Origin: Telopea speciosissima
Taxonomy: Eukaryota; Streptophyta; Magnoliopsida; Proteales; Proteaceae
Assembly (NCBI RefSeq): GCF_018873765.1
Contig: NC_057916.1
Span: forward strand, 33,703,501-33,767,500
Reading direction: 5' to 3'
DNA: 64,000 bases
This document shows positions 24,146 to 35,548 of this stretch, piece by piece; position 1 is the first letter of the stretch, and every line of letters begins with the position of its first letter. Under the pieces are notes generated by a model that was not told the DNA's origin, ran no database searches, and saw nothing but the letters and a program-made list of their open reading frames with translations. Both the position numbers and the translations under genes were made by a program.

Positions 24146-26600
24146 AGGTAATGGTTTTTCTTTTTATTTTTTATTTTTTGGTAGAATAGTTTTTCTGGTT
24201 CAATATGTAAATCTTTACTAATGTATGGATGCCTTTCTCCAATTGTATTCTTTAAACATCCAACAAAATATTAATTTCATATAGTATTAAAAGACTATAA
24301 TGATTCTCAACTGGGATATAAAATGCAATGTTATTTGGTTTTTATTTTTATAATTTTTTTTTATTGAATGGATACCTTTCTCCTATTGTATTCTTCAATT
24401 ACTAGACTGTATGGTGGTTGTCAATGTAGATAGAAGAGTTTCTTCTTATTAAAAGGTTGATGGGTTTCACTTTGTAATTGGATAAGGAAGTTTATCAAAG
24501 CTAGTTGAAGGAGATCTGTTTGATGCAATGTCCAATGCTTTTGTGGCCTCCACAGTGGTGGTTTAGGTCAACACTGATCTGATGAAAAATTATCTTGGTC
24601 AAGTAATGCCTGCAATGTAGAAGCACACAATGACAAATGATGTGCAGTGCAATCACTAGGCATAATTCAGTATTATGATTTTGGTCTCACCAGGTGGTGT
24701 AACGTGGCTGCAGGCTCGTTACGTTCATTTAGTGATGAGTCCTCATAGGAGATTGCAAGTAAGGCTCTTCTAGCATTGATCTCCTAAATGAGCTCTCTAC
24801 CCTGTAAAAGAAGAAGAAAGACCTCACAAGATGAACAATACAATCCACAAATGACACAACATAGACAAAATAGTGCAAGGAACTAGGAAACTGCCATTCA
24901 AGAGATCCAGTTGAACCCAATAGATCATGTATGCCAATAACCAATACAAAACTGATTTCCTTCATGTTATCTTTCCTTCAAAAATATGGTGACAGGTCCT
25001 AAACAAGGACACAGTTCTGATGATAAAAATAACATGGCCAGATTACCTTATTTGGCACAGCAACCAACCCTGGTTGGGGGGGGGTGTGTGGAGAGAGCGA
25101 GAGAGTTGTAACTTGTAAGCAGGATCAATTGAATGATGGAGCTAATCAATTACATGAATAACATCTGTAGCAAATAAGTTTTACTGGCTTAATTCATGCC
25201 AAAAACTTTGTTTAACAATAATTGTAAGGTCACCCGGAGTCCTATGGTTACTCTGGTTTTGATTTTATGCAATCCAGAACTTATTACTGCTTTTGTTTTC
25301 TTCCAATTACTCTTTTTAACTATTCAAGATCCACATGTTTGAGGTTGAAGTTGAACACCAAAATAAAATAACTAATTAAGGGGCTTGGATTTAGCAAGGC
25401 CTTTTCTGGTTTAAATACTATTTGCAATTGTAATCACAAGGGACTTTCTTATTTCTTTCTTAAATTTTGAGAAGACCCTGAGATTTTAAGGTTTACTTTG
25501 AGGGACCCCTTTATTCATTGGTGAAGTTTCTCTGCAACCAAATAAATCTATCTGATCCATCTTTAGGGAACATGAGTTATTTATCAAGAACACTTCTTCA
25601 ATTGTCCCTCTGTTCATTTTCTTTCCTTGTTAATTTGAAGCAAGTGAGATAAGGAATGGAGGACAGAGAAAGTGAGAAACAATTAAGAGTAATTACTATC
25701 CATCTGGAGAGTAAAAACTCATTCAAGATTCAAAACTACAAATATTCTCATTCATGGATTCAATTACTGAATTTAATAAAAGACTGTCCCGATACTCTGT
25801 TTCTGCAAGTAGGATTGGGCTGGGTTCAATTTCAGGCTCAATGAGTGGGGAAAAGGATAAAGGAAAAAGGGGGGAAGAAAAATAAGAAAGGGTTTTTGAC
25901 CTCTTGCATTGGATGAGCCATAGGTGGTGGGGTACCTGTAACCTGGAAAGTAGGGAGACCACTCTTATTAGGTTAATTTGGATGGTGGGGCGGCAATTTG
26001 ACCGGAGAAGACGTGGAGTGATGAACTAACTCTCCCCAGATCGCCTCCCCAGTCCTCCCCACCTCTCTTAACGTGTTTGACAAAACTGCTGAGAAAATCG
26101 GATTTCTTGGGCTTTGTCGTTTCCACGTTGTGGTCCTGTGGATTCTGGGAGTGAACTCTTACCAGTAGCAATACGACTAAATTGCTTACTTTTCAAAAAT
26201 AAATTTGTTAAAGTCTTCTCAACTCAGTCACCACGAATTGGTATTGTTGAAGCTGTACCTTACAACTTGTTGATGATGAATGTTTCTTAAAAAGATATTG
26301 CTGGAATAACTCCAAGCAAGATCCAAAAGTCGCATTATCCTACTCCTAAGATTGGAAAAAAAATAAAAACAGATAAAAGATAAAAATTTGTTGTATTGAT
26401 TTCAGAGTCTCTTCTTTTGTTGCTGAATTTCTTTTTGATAAACACCCTAACTTCGTCCAATGTAAATACTATGAAATGACTTGTATTTTTCAAGGATCAG
26501 ATAGATTACGCGGTTCCAACAAGAAAATCGAAAAAACTTTTGAAGCAGAAAATAAGGATTCAGTTTTCATTTATTGTTATTGTTTTTTCTCTGCATATTA
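24146..26600. other. Intergenic DNA after the Ca2+-ATPase gene
   Basis: The first 150 bases should be the 3' UTR. The rest has no supported gene. 25070-25100 has a G-run followed by GTGTGTGGAGAGAGCGAGAGAG; 26170-26430 is the second copy of the dispersed repeat also found at 14945-15265. Confidence 0.5.
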
Positions 26601-27240
26601 GAAATACAGATTGAGAAAAGAAAGCGCTCCTGTTGCAGCAAAGGCATGCGCATTAGTTAGTAACAGCAGCGGAAGAACAATAGAGAAGGTGGAAAAGGTA
26701 GAAAGGAGGAGGAAAGAAAAAGTTGTTTCCGACTCTGATGATGACACAGACCTGCGTGCCTGCGTGCATGATATCATCCGTCTATCGTCATATGCTACTT
26801 CTAGTGCGTTACTTTTGCCTTTTCCCCAAAAAAAAAAAAAAAAACACGAGACATTTCCAATTGGACACAACTGGTTGTCTCTCTCGAATCAAGAGTCCGT
26901 TGTCGCCATTGGAAGACTGCCTGCCAAGAGTAATCCTTTTTTCATTTTCTGAGAAGCCTTATTATCTTCTTCTTCTGTTCATGTTATATATAGGCATAGA
27001 AGAGATCAATGCCAAAACACAAAGAGCTGTAATCCTGTCAAGCAACACCCCATTGCAATTTTCAATATTTCCTTCTCATAATTGTCCTGAATCTTTACTT
27101 CTAATCTTCATCACCCTTTCTCTTCTCAGTTATGGTCTAACAAACAGTTTCATCTTTTGCAGCACTCCAATACCTGTAACACAGTCTCTCTCTTTCATTG
27201 CTATCTATTCCTAATGGACGCTTGCATTTCTTCTTACCAA
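26601..27240. other. Upstream region of the Ca2+-ATPase pseudogene
   Basis: Contains an A-run at about 26827-26844 and a TATA-like TTATATATAGGC near 26976, about 270 bases before the first pseudogene homology, at a spacing similar to the intact gene. It may be a relic of the duplicated promoter. Open frames here look non-coding. Confidence 0.4.
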
Positions 27241-27248
27241 ACAGATTG

Positions 27249-30023
27249 TCCCCAAGAAGGATCGGCTGCTCACTGTTGCAGTCCATGCTCCCCTTCTTTC
27301 ACCATCATTGATATAAAATCCTTTGGCTTCTCTGGTTTCGACCGAACAGTTTTTGTTAAAATTATCAAGAAGAAGATGTGGACAGTCTAGAAAACCAGTA
27401 AGGAGGAGTGCAAGGAATTACTATCTCTCTTGGAACCCACATAATTGATGGACTCCAAGAGTGCTAGAGATGCCAACTTATGTCTTTTGTTCAAACATGT
27501 ACAGAAGCCACCTGCAAATGGCTTCTTTCTTTTCCTGTCAAAGCCTTAGAGGCGTTCAAGGATACTACAATTCTCATACTCTTGGTCTGTGCCACCTTAT
27601 CTCTCAGATTCGGCATCAAAGAGCATGGGGCAAAAGATGGGTGGTATGATGGTGGGGCAGCACCACATTTGTTGCCTTCTTTCCTGTTGTTGTTGTGTCT
27701 GCTGTGAGCAACTTCAATCAATCGTAGCAGTTTCAGAAATTGTCAAGCGCTATCGACAACATTCAGGTTGATTTCATCAGAGCTAGGCAGCGGCAACATA
27801 TCTCCATCTTTGACGCCGTATAAGGAGAGGTAGAAGAAGAGGCTGTGTGTAAAGATTGGAGACCAAATTCCAGCTGATGGGTTTCTCTTAGATTCTTTCA
27901 CTCATGTGGAAATTGATGGGAGCACAAAGCCCTTCCTGATCTATGTTGCCAAGGTGGTGGATGCATATGATCGCATGGCTTATTCCATGGAAAGAGGGAT
28001 GGCTGATCAGGAGATGGTTCAGAGGCTCTCAGCATGTGAAACAATGGGATCAGCTACCACTATCTGCAGTGACAAACAGGTACACTCACCCTGAATCAAA
28101 TGACAGTAACAGGAGTTTGGCTTGGCCAAAATAACTCGAGAGAAGATCCCTTCTTCGCCATTGCTCCAAGTGTTCTTGAACTGTTACTTCAGTGAAGTGG
28201 TCTGAACACAAATGGGAGCATCTAGAAGGCTGATTCAGGAATGGTGCCAGAAATATCTTGTAGCACAGTTGAGAAAGCACTTCTCTCTTGGCCGTTTCTG
28301 AATCACATGAATATTGTGCTGTCACAAGCAACCACATGGCCTTTTTGTTTTTGGCATTGCTCAAGAGCTTGTCAGAACGGGTAGACCTTGCTATCACACA
28401 AATTCTCTCCATCCTCCCCTCTGCAGTGAAGTTCCGAAATCCAACCCTTTCGATGACTTCTCCACTGTTAGTGTTTTGATTGGTCCCAAACAGGTCACAC
28501 TCTAACAATGGCCATTGCAGTGAAAGAATTGTCCCCCCTGATCATATTGGTGTTCACTCCAGCATCTTTGCAAGCTTCCACAGCTGCATTTGCCCCTGTT
28601 CAACCGTGGTCCTTCATACCTACAAACCCCAGTACGGTCAAGCCATCTTCTTTTACCTTTGGTTAGTCTCCATATCTCTGGAATTTGTTTGTGAGCAAAA
28701 GCAATGCATTGGAGCATGTTAGCTGCCGTACCTTGAATTGTATGCTACCTTAAACCATCATCTTTATGCATTGGCTTTCATAGTTCCTGCTAGCTGAAAT
28801 GATTTTAACAGTAACTACGGAAGCAAATGCTTAAAGATGATAGTTTAAGTATAGCATACAATTCAAGGTACAACAGCTAATAGGGTCCAATGCATTGCTT
28901 TTGCTCACAAACAAATTCCAGAGGTAGAATCCAAGCACAAAGATATGGAGACTAACCAATGGTTAAAAGGAGATGGATTGACCTTACTGGAGTTTGTGGA
29001 TAAAAAGGACCAACATCGACCAAGAGCAAAAGCAGCTGTGGAAGCTTGCAAAGATGCTTGAGTGAGCATAAAGATGATCAGTGGGAACAACGTTTTCACG
29101 GCTATGGCCATAGCTAGAGTGTGGCATAAACAGTGGAGAAGTCATGGAAGGGGTGGAATTTTGGAACTTCATTGAAGAGGAGAGGATTGATAGAATCTGA
29201 GTGATGACAAGCCCATCCCTTTTGACAAGCTCTTGATGATACAATACCTGAAACAAAATGTCCATGTAGTTGCAGTCACTAGTAATCACAAACGATGATC
29301 GTCATACTGAAGTGGCAAAGGAGAGCTCTAATATTGTCATCTTGGATGACAACATTGTCTCAGTGGCTATGGTTTTGAGATGGGGAAGATGTGTTAATAA
29401 CAACGTCCAGAAATTCATTCAGTTTCCACTCACAGTGTTACTGATCTTGGGATCAACTCTGTTGCAGCTGTTTCTGCTGGTGAAGTCCCACTGACAACTA
29501 TACCATTGCTGTGGTTGAACCTGGTAATGAATACATTGTGAGCTTTGTCTCTGGGCACTGAGCAACCCACCAAGGAACTCATGAAAAAACCACCACTCGG
29601 TCAAACCGAGTCACTTATAACAAACATCATGTGGAGGAACCTTATGGCTCAAGCTCTATATTAAATCATCATCTTCTTGACGCTACAATTCAATGGTGAG
29701 TCAATTTTTAGTATAGGTACAAAGGACATACTTTTGTGTTCTGCCATGTCCTCAAGGAGTTCAACTTCAGGAAGTTGGATAAGAAGAATGTTTTTCAAGG
29801 GATACACAAGAACAGGTTGTTTCTGTGGATAGTGAGGATAACCATCATTCTTCAGGTATGGTTGAACTTCTAAACAAGTTTGCAGATGCATAGAGGCTAG
29901 AATGGGGGAATGGGGGAATGGGGTGCATGTATTGGAATTGCAGCTCTATCAAGGCCAATTAGCTGGGTTGCCAAACGCATTCCAGTTTCAGATAAACCAT
30001 TTCTTAGCCTACTGAAGTGGTAG
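27249..30023 (+). pseudogene. Decayed paralogue of the ACA-type Ca2+-ATPase
   Basis: Broken frames follow the upstream gene in order: N-terminal KKDRLLTVAVH (27249), TM1-2 (FKDTTILILLVCATLSLRFG, about 27558), actuator (KIGDQIPADGFLLDS, about 27855), a jump that drops about 115 codons so that an AYDRM motif meets YSMERGMADQEMV (about 27975), the phosphorylation site, a partial N domain (to about 28310), then an inverted copy of the P domain (28290-28720), a forward P domain (28885-29300), and TM5-10 to a stop at 30021-30023 (KPFLSLLKW). One base is missing in the DKTGT motif (GACAAACAGGTACACTC), shifting the frame. Other lesions include stops (ALY*II) and several frameshifts. Not translatable as a pump; transcription is possible. 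Confidence 0.93.
28290..29305. repeat. Large inverted duplication (palindrome) of the P-domain segment
   Basis: The minus-strand reading of about 28290-28720 (CIAFAHKQIPE, AAVEACKDAGVN, ICVIARS) matches the plus-strand reading of about 28885-29290 (CIAFAHKQIPE, AAVEACKDA). The symmetry continues through the centre: ACCTTGAATTGTATGCTA at 28730 faces TAGCATACAATTCAAGGT ending at 28870. Arms are about 0.5 kb each around position 28800. They are clearly diverged and carry different deletions, so the event is old. Confidence 0.88.
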
Positions 30024-31733
30024 ATTTGTTGATATGCAACAGAAGCTGAAAATATAAAATCATATATTTGCAGAATGGGATCGATAAAATTTTAGGTATT
30101 CAAAAAGACTATGTAAACAATCTATTTAGAAGAAAAAAGAGGAGGGTATAGGTGCCTTACGATAGTTGAAGATGCACATCATGAATCTGGAAATATTATG
30201 AAATCTATGAAAAGTTTGGGTATGTTTTTGGACAGAGCTCCCATTTTCGCTCCCCTTCTTATAATTATTTGCATACTTGTTGCTCATATACTATTCTTGG
30301 TAAAGGGTTATATTAAATAGACTGCAACAAACTTAATAATCATGTTTACAAGACATACACATGAAAGTAACTCTTTATAAAGAATTTTAAATACGTTGAA
30401 ATTAGATTCATAGACTTCCTAAAGACTTAAAAATAAACCATCAAATTGTTTTTCTGCTAAAAACTGAGAAAAAACAAACACTCTCTCATACCTTATGCTA
30501 ATTACACACGGCAAAGTTCAAGTCACTAGGGATTCACCGTTCAATGGGAACCATGTTTGTGATTGTATGGTTGTAAGGTTTACTAGATCCATCAATGCCT
30601 TCAATTGCAAGTTTTAAGGGGGAAATCAGTGAACAAGTTCATGACCACTAATGCATGGATGTAGTTCCAAAGGTTGGAATCAACACTAAATTGGAGGTTT
30701 TTTCAGGCTTTCAATCTTGTTACCTTTGGCAATAATGTCCTCTGCTAGAATGATTGAATGGTGGGTTTGTACCCTGCTTGTCAGGGGCACAATTTTCCTG
30801 TTCTGACTGTGTTAATGGTTTTGGAACCCTGGACCTAACAGGGGCTCAAGCTCGGAATTCAGTTTGATCGTGAAGAAAGTAGAATGGGCCTTTGATAAAC
30901 AACATTAATCAACGTAAACTGTGCTGAATCAGAGTCTCCTGCTCTCAGTTTAGACTTGGAAATAACTAAACGTCTCCTCTAATGGCGTAATCAGAGGAGA
31001 AGAAGCCCCAATGTCCGATTTATGGAAAAGAATACAACTTTCTGCAATTAAGCCAAGCCATTGCGATCTATAGTATAAGGATTGAAAACCCAGAATCCTC
31101 CTTAGCCTTTCATCTCTCGTTTATGGTTCTTCAAATCAGATTAGTTTGGGCATTTTCAACCAATCTCAATGAAACTAAAGAAAGAAAGCACGATTGTGGC
31201 AATCAGTTCCCCATTAACAGATTCTTAAGACACCCTGTTTCATTTTTAACTGTTTTAGGGTTCATAAAATCAGATATTCAAAAGAAACAACCACTACAAA
31301 AAATAAATAAATAAATCTAAACGTTGTATGTAAACATTTAAGACGTTCCAAGCGCATACCTGGATTGACCCAACTATCTCCTTGTGGCAATCTGGTCCCA
31401 TGCTGTTCGCTCTCAAGTTCACAGAATGCTTGCTTCCTAGGGGTGAATGGGATACCTGTCGATACTGAATACTGGTTTCGTGCCTTCCAATTGTTTAGTG
31501 GACGGCGACAAAGAAAACTGTGTTCTTTGCCATGACCAAACCATTAATTTTTTTTTTGGGTACTTATCATGTTCCTAAAATCATAAGATAAATCTAAGGT
31601 ATTCATTTTTTCAGATTTTTTTTAAAACTTATTTTTTTCATAGTTGGGAGATGTATAATAATATCAAAGTGCTGGTAGACATAATTGGACATACACGAGA
31701 TGTATATCAATACAAAAGGGGTATTTGATTGAA
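30024..31733. other. Intergenic DNA, nothing recognised
   Basis: AT-rich; short frames without family resemblance. No repeat with clear borders was seen. Confidence 0.5.
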
Positions 31734-32469
31734 GGGAGAATGTTCTTTGTGTCGCAGTGCAGCCTGCGCCCAGGCACATAGGCAGCCTTAGGAATGTAAA
31801 CGGATATTCGAAAATCCGTATTCGATCCGCATTCGTATTCGTTTAGGAGAATCCGAATCCGTCCGAAACTAATCGGATACGAATATGATAACCCCCCTAT
31901 CCGACCGATTATTATCCGATTTGTTTAGCAATCCAAAGGTAATAAAATATCTGAAATATATCTCTGGGTTTGTCTATCCTTTTAAATTACCTTATTGGAT
32001 TTTGTTATCTTATTTTTATAAATTTATAAGTTAAGATAATGTTATTCTTTTTCTAGATTTGCTATTGGTTTATATATATTGTTTTATGCAATGTGATACA
32101 TGGAATCACATATCTATTAAAATAAATATAGATAAAATCAAAAATAATAAACGTAAGAAAATCAAAGACTAAGAAGAGTAGAAGAAAGGGTAATTGCTGA
32201 ACTCTCAAGTCTCAATCCTAACCCTCATCATAAAAACGGTAAACATATCAACGGATAGTCGAAAATTCGTATTCGATCTGTGTTCACTATCCGGAAATTA
32301 TCCGAATCCGTCCGAATATAATCGGATACGAATATGATAATGCCACTATCCGACCGAATTCGATCCGTTTACATCCCTAGGCAACCTGTGTAGGGAGGCA
32401 GGATGGTCATTGTGCCCACCCCCATGTGCCTGGGCGTAGGCTGCGCTGCGGCACAGAGAACAACACCCC
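31734..32469. mobile_element. Mutator-like MITE (9-bp TSD TTGATTGAA) interrupted by a hAT element
   Basis: Perfect TTGATTGAA copies at 31725-31733 and 32470-32478. Ends GGGAGAATGTTCTTTGTG and, inverted, GGGGTGTTGTTCTCTGTG continue as GCCTGCGCCCAGGCACAT on one strand and GCCTACGCCCAGGCACAT on the other. Removing the inner insertion and one copy of its duplication leaves about 137 bp. Same family as 14292-14445 and 14528-14742. Confidence 0.88.
31789..32379. mobile_element. hAT-type miniature element nested in the Mutator-like MITE (8-bp TSD GGCA[G/A]CCT)
   Basis: Inverted ends TAGGAATGTAAACGGAT and TAGGGATGTAAACGGAT are flanked by GGCAGCCT (31781-31788) and GGCAACCT (32380-32387), a one-mismatch 8-bp duplication as hAT elements make. 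Each end also contains a directly repeated block of about 110-130 bp (about 31796-31925 and 32256-32370; shared ATCGGATACGAATATGATAA). Confidence 0.88.
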
Positions 32470-32994
32470 TTGATTGAATTAGATTCTGAAATTCGGCATG
32501 TGCTTAATATAGACCATGTCCTACATATCATATGTTTGGATAGAACTCTGGAACAGTGCCAACATTCCCCTCCTGTTCATGTGTCCTTCTATAAGAAAAC
32601 TCTCAATGCAACAAAGAAAAATTAGTGGTGGAACAAAAGCTTCTGTTGTAGCAATTTCCTTTTTTGTTTTACTAGAATTTAGAGCAGCTCTTTTTCATGA
32701 ATCCTTCCCTTTTTAAGCCGAAGAAATTTGTTAATGAGAAGAAAGAGTCGAAAGAGTCAAAGCCCCAAATTCAAGAACAGGCAAAGAGCCCAGAAGTAAA
32801 CAGAGGCTCAGGATTGAAAAAAAAACATAGTAAAAACACTCAACCTTTGATGACAGATTTACAATATGTGACGAAAAAAAAATAAAAGAAAAGTAGCTGA
32901 TAAACCATGAAAATCAACATTTACTTGGCTCTAGTGAGCAATAAGATCTCAAATTCTTATTTGGATCTAAACTTAACATGTAAGCTGATAAGAG

Positions 32995-33985
32995 TCTGGA
33001 ATCTTTAATGAAGATTTTGGAAATAACTCTGGATTTTGTAAAAGAAGCTCAAATGCTCGGCAACCAACAGAAGAAATGCATGTGCAACAAGGAGCAATCG
33101 TTAAGAATGAAGGTAAAATACTTTATTTTTACTTCATGCTTTATGTGTGCTTCTTTTGGTTTTTTTTTATTTTTATTTTTGAGGGGGGGGGGGGGGGGGG
33201 TTTGGGTTTATCTATTAAACCTTGTTTTGATTCAGATTTGGTAAATAACTGTGGACTTCGCATATGAAGCTCGAAATCTCAACAATTAGTGAAACCTAAA
33301 GTGGAGAAAGGAATAGCCATCATGAATGAAGGTACATGACCTTTACTTTATTTTTAAATATTTTGACTTGATACATTTTTTTTTTTTTTTTTTGTTAATT
33401 TCATATTTTTCCAAGTATCAGTTATGCATAAATGCATATCTTGGATATAACTCTTGACAAGGCAGAGGGAGCTCAAATGCTCAACAACCAATGGAAGTGC
33501 AAGTGGTACAAGGGAACAGTGGTCAACACTGAAAGTAAGAACAACCCCACAACCCCCAAGAATCCACTCAATTTTCCAAGTATCTTCTATACATGCCTTA
33601 ATTTGGACTCTGGAGCTAGATTTTGGTAAAACTGGTAGTGGAACAGGGAACAACAATAAAGAATGAAGATATTAGAACTACTTTTCTTATTCTTCTGTAT
33701 ATTGCTTGGATTATGGCTATTTTCAAATTGAATTTTGATTATGTGAAGGAAGTTCAAATGCTTTAAATCAAGCAAAAAGTGATTGTGCAACTAGGAAGTA
33801 GTAAAGAACTTCCTTCTAGTATGCCATTTGATTTTGCATATTTTCCAACTATCCACTAAATCACTCATTGATTCTGCTTCTGCAAGTAACCTTGGATTGG
33901 TAAAGGAACTTTTTTTTTTTTCTAGACAATCATATTTGGTGAAGAAAGCTCTAATTTTCAACAACCAATGAAAACTAAAATTTAA
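32995..33985 (+). repeat. Degenerate exon-like tandem array, five to six units
   Basis: Units starting near 32995, 33230, 33430, 33600 (partial), 33700 and 33895 share a core like CTGGATTTTG, GAAGCTCAAATGCTC, CAACCAA and AAGAATGAAGGTA. The best two translate as ILEITLDFVKEAQML and ILDITLDKAEGAQML, and several end at a GT donor-like site. Spacing is about 200-260 bp. It looks like a decayed array of duplicated exons with intron pieces; I do not recognise the protein. Confidence 0.55.
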
Positions 33986-35548
33986 ACTATACATGAATTA
34001 TCATTCTATAAATTTTGGCATATACATTTGCCTTTTACATGGCTTTTACCTGCAAACAAATGGAGCTTTAATGTCACTTACATCATGATCTTTGAATGAG
34101 TTATTCAGTTGAGAAGATGAAAGTAGGTATGATACCAGCACCTGCAATGATGAATCAAATCTTCTATCTACAGTAGTAATAATTAATCATGCCACATGAC
34201 CAATGATTTTAAATGAATAAAATGCATTACAAAATCTTTTGGATGAAATTTTCCTACAACTATGGATGTGAGGAAGAAGAATGAATCCCGTGAGCATTGG
34301 TGACGTGATTCTATGATTGGATTTTGGTGCGTCATTGTTAATTCCCACCACCTAATGTACGAGTCAAAAATACCCTTCTCTATGCTAATCATAAAGTCAG
34401 ATCTCCATGTTGAAAAAAAAAAAACTGGGTCGAATCTTTTAATGGGAATTAGACAGTCTAGATTGCGTACAGGAAGATGGTGTTTTTTTTTTTTTGGGGA
34501 CATGCGGGGTTTATTGGTTTTTTGTCTTTCATTTTATTTACCTGTGTTATATCCTATTGCTACATGTTAATCTTCCGATACAAATTAATGAAGAAGGAAA
34601 TTTATTTTTTTTTCAAAAAAAACAAGGGTGCAAGTTTACACATGATATAGTTTTCTTCCTTCTAACAGTTACTCTACAGTTTAATGGTACTTTATTTTCT
34701 CTAAATGTTACTCTACAGTTTAATGGTACTTTATTTTCCTGGTCTGGAGGATAAAGTAAAGATATATGCATTGTGAAATGACTCAGAAAGCATATGTCTC
34801 TATCAGCATTTGATTGGATGTTCTTTGCTTTCTTATTCTATGATTAGTGATTTGATTCCTTTTCATGGTCCTCTAATTTTTATGGTCTGAATAAATAAAC
34901 CCCCCACCCAACACACACAAACAGAGAGAGAGAGAGAGATGGTCCCAGTATCCATGGGGCTAGATTTTTTTTTTATTTTTATTTTTTATGGGTATTCAAT
35001 TGATTGAGAAACTTCATCTTCCCATTCAGTTCCTCCAAAGATCAATCATTAACAAACCAGAGGAATATGGTAGTATTACTCTTCTATGTAGGCATTTTAA
35101 TGTCAAAAGTTGAACATCTACAAGGTAACAGATTCACTGGTGCCTGGGCAATAGAAGTAAAGCATTAGAGAGAACGTTTATGAAGTAGGTTGTTAAGCAT
35201 TTAGTGTCTCAAGCGCATCTAGCTAGACACCTAAAATTCAGTTGGTAACATGCCCACAAGCCACAAAAGTATGAAGCAATCCACAGCCTATGTACATTAA
35301 AAGCAACACAGATGTGTTACAGTGACTGCGTCTTGAGTTCATCACACAATCGACCACAAGCTTTTTACAGATCAAGGCAAGCATTATAAGATACATGTCT
35401 CTCTGTACCAGGGCCTTGAATGCTTTATTTGAGAGCTGGACAGAGATTGTCATGGTTGTAACTTTGAACAAATATCACACAGGACATAAATAAGTTCCAA
35501 AGTTTATCCCATACTGATAATGAAGTGATTGGACACTGCAAAATGGTT
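33986..35548. other. Spacer before the ATP sulfurylase gene, including its likely 3' UTR
   Basis: Contains a two-copy tandem repeat of about 37 bp at 34664-34738 (GTTACTCTACAGTTTAATGG), a (GA)n run near 34924-34939, T-runs, and from about 35240 on probably the 3' UTR of the minus-strand gene. No other gene seen. Confidence 0.45.

Noticed and set aside
26598..27214. Frames of 90-163 codons on both strands before the Ca2+-ATPase pseudogene
   Set aside because: They run through an A-run and low-complexity DNA, with no recognisable domain.
33180..33201. G-run after a T-rich stretch as a functional G-quadruplex
   Set aside because: It could form one, but a homopolymer next to T-runs is equally a retroposon scar or a sequencing artefact; no context supports a role.
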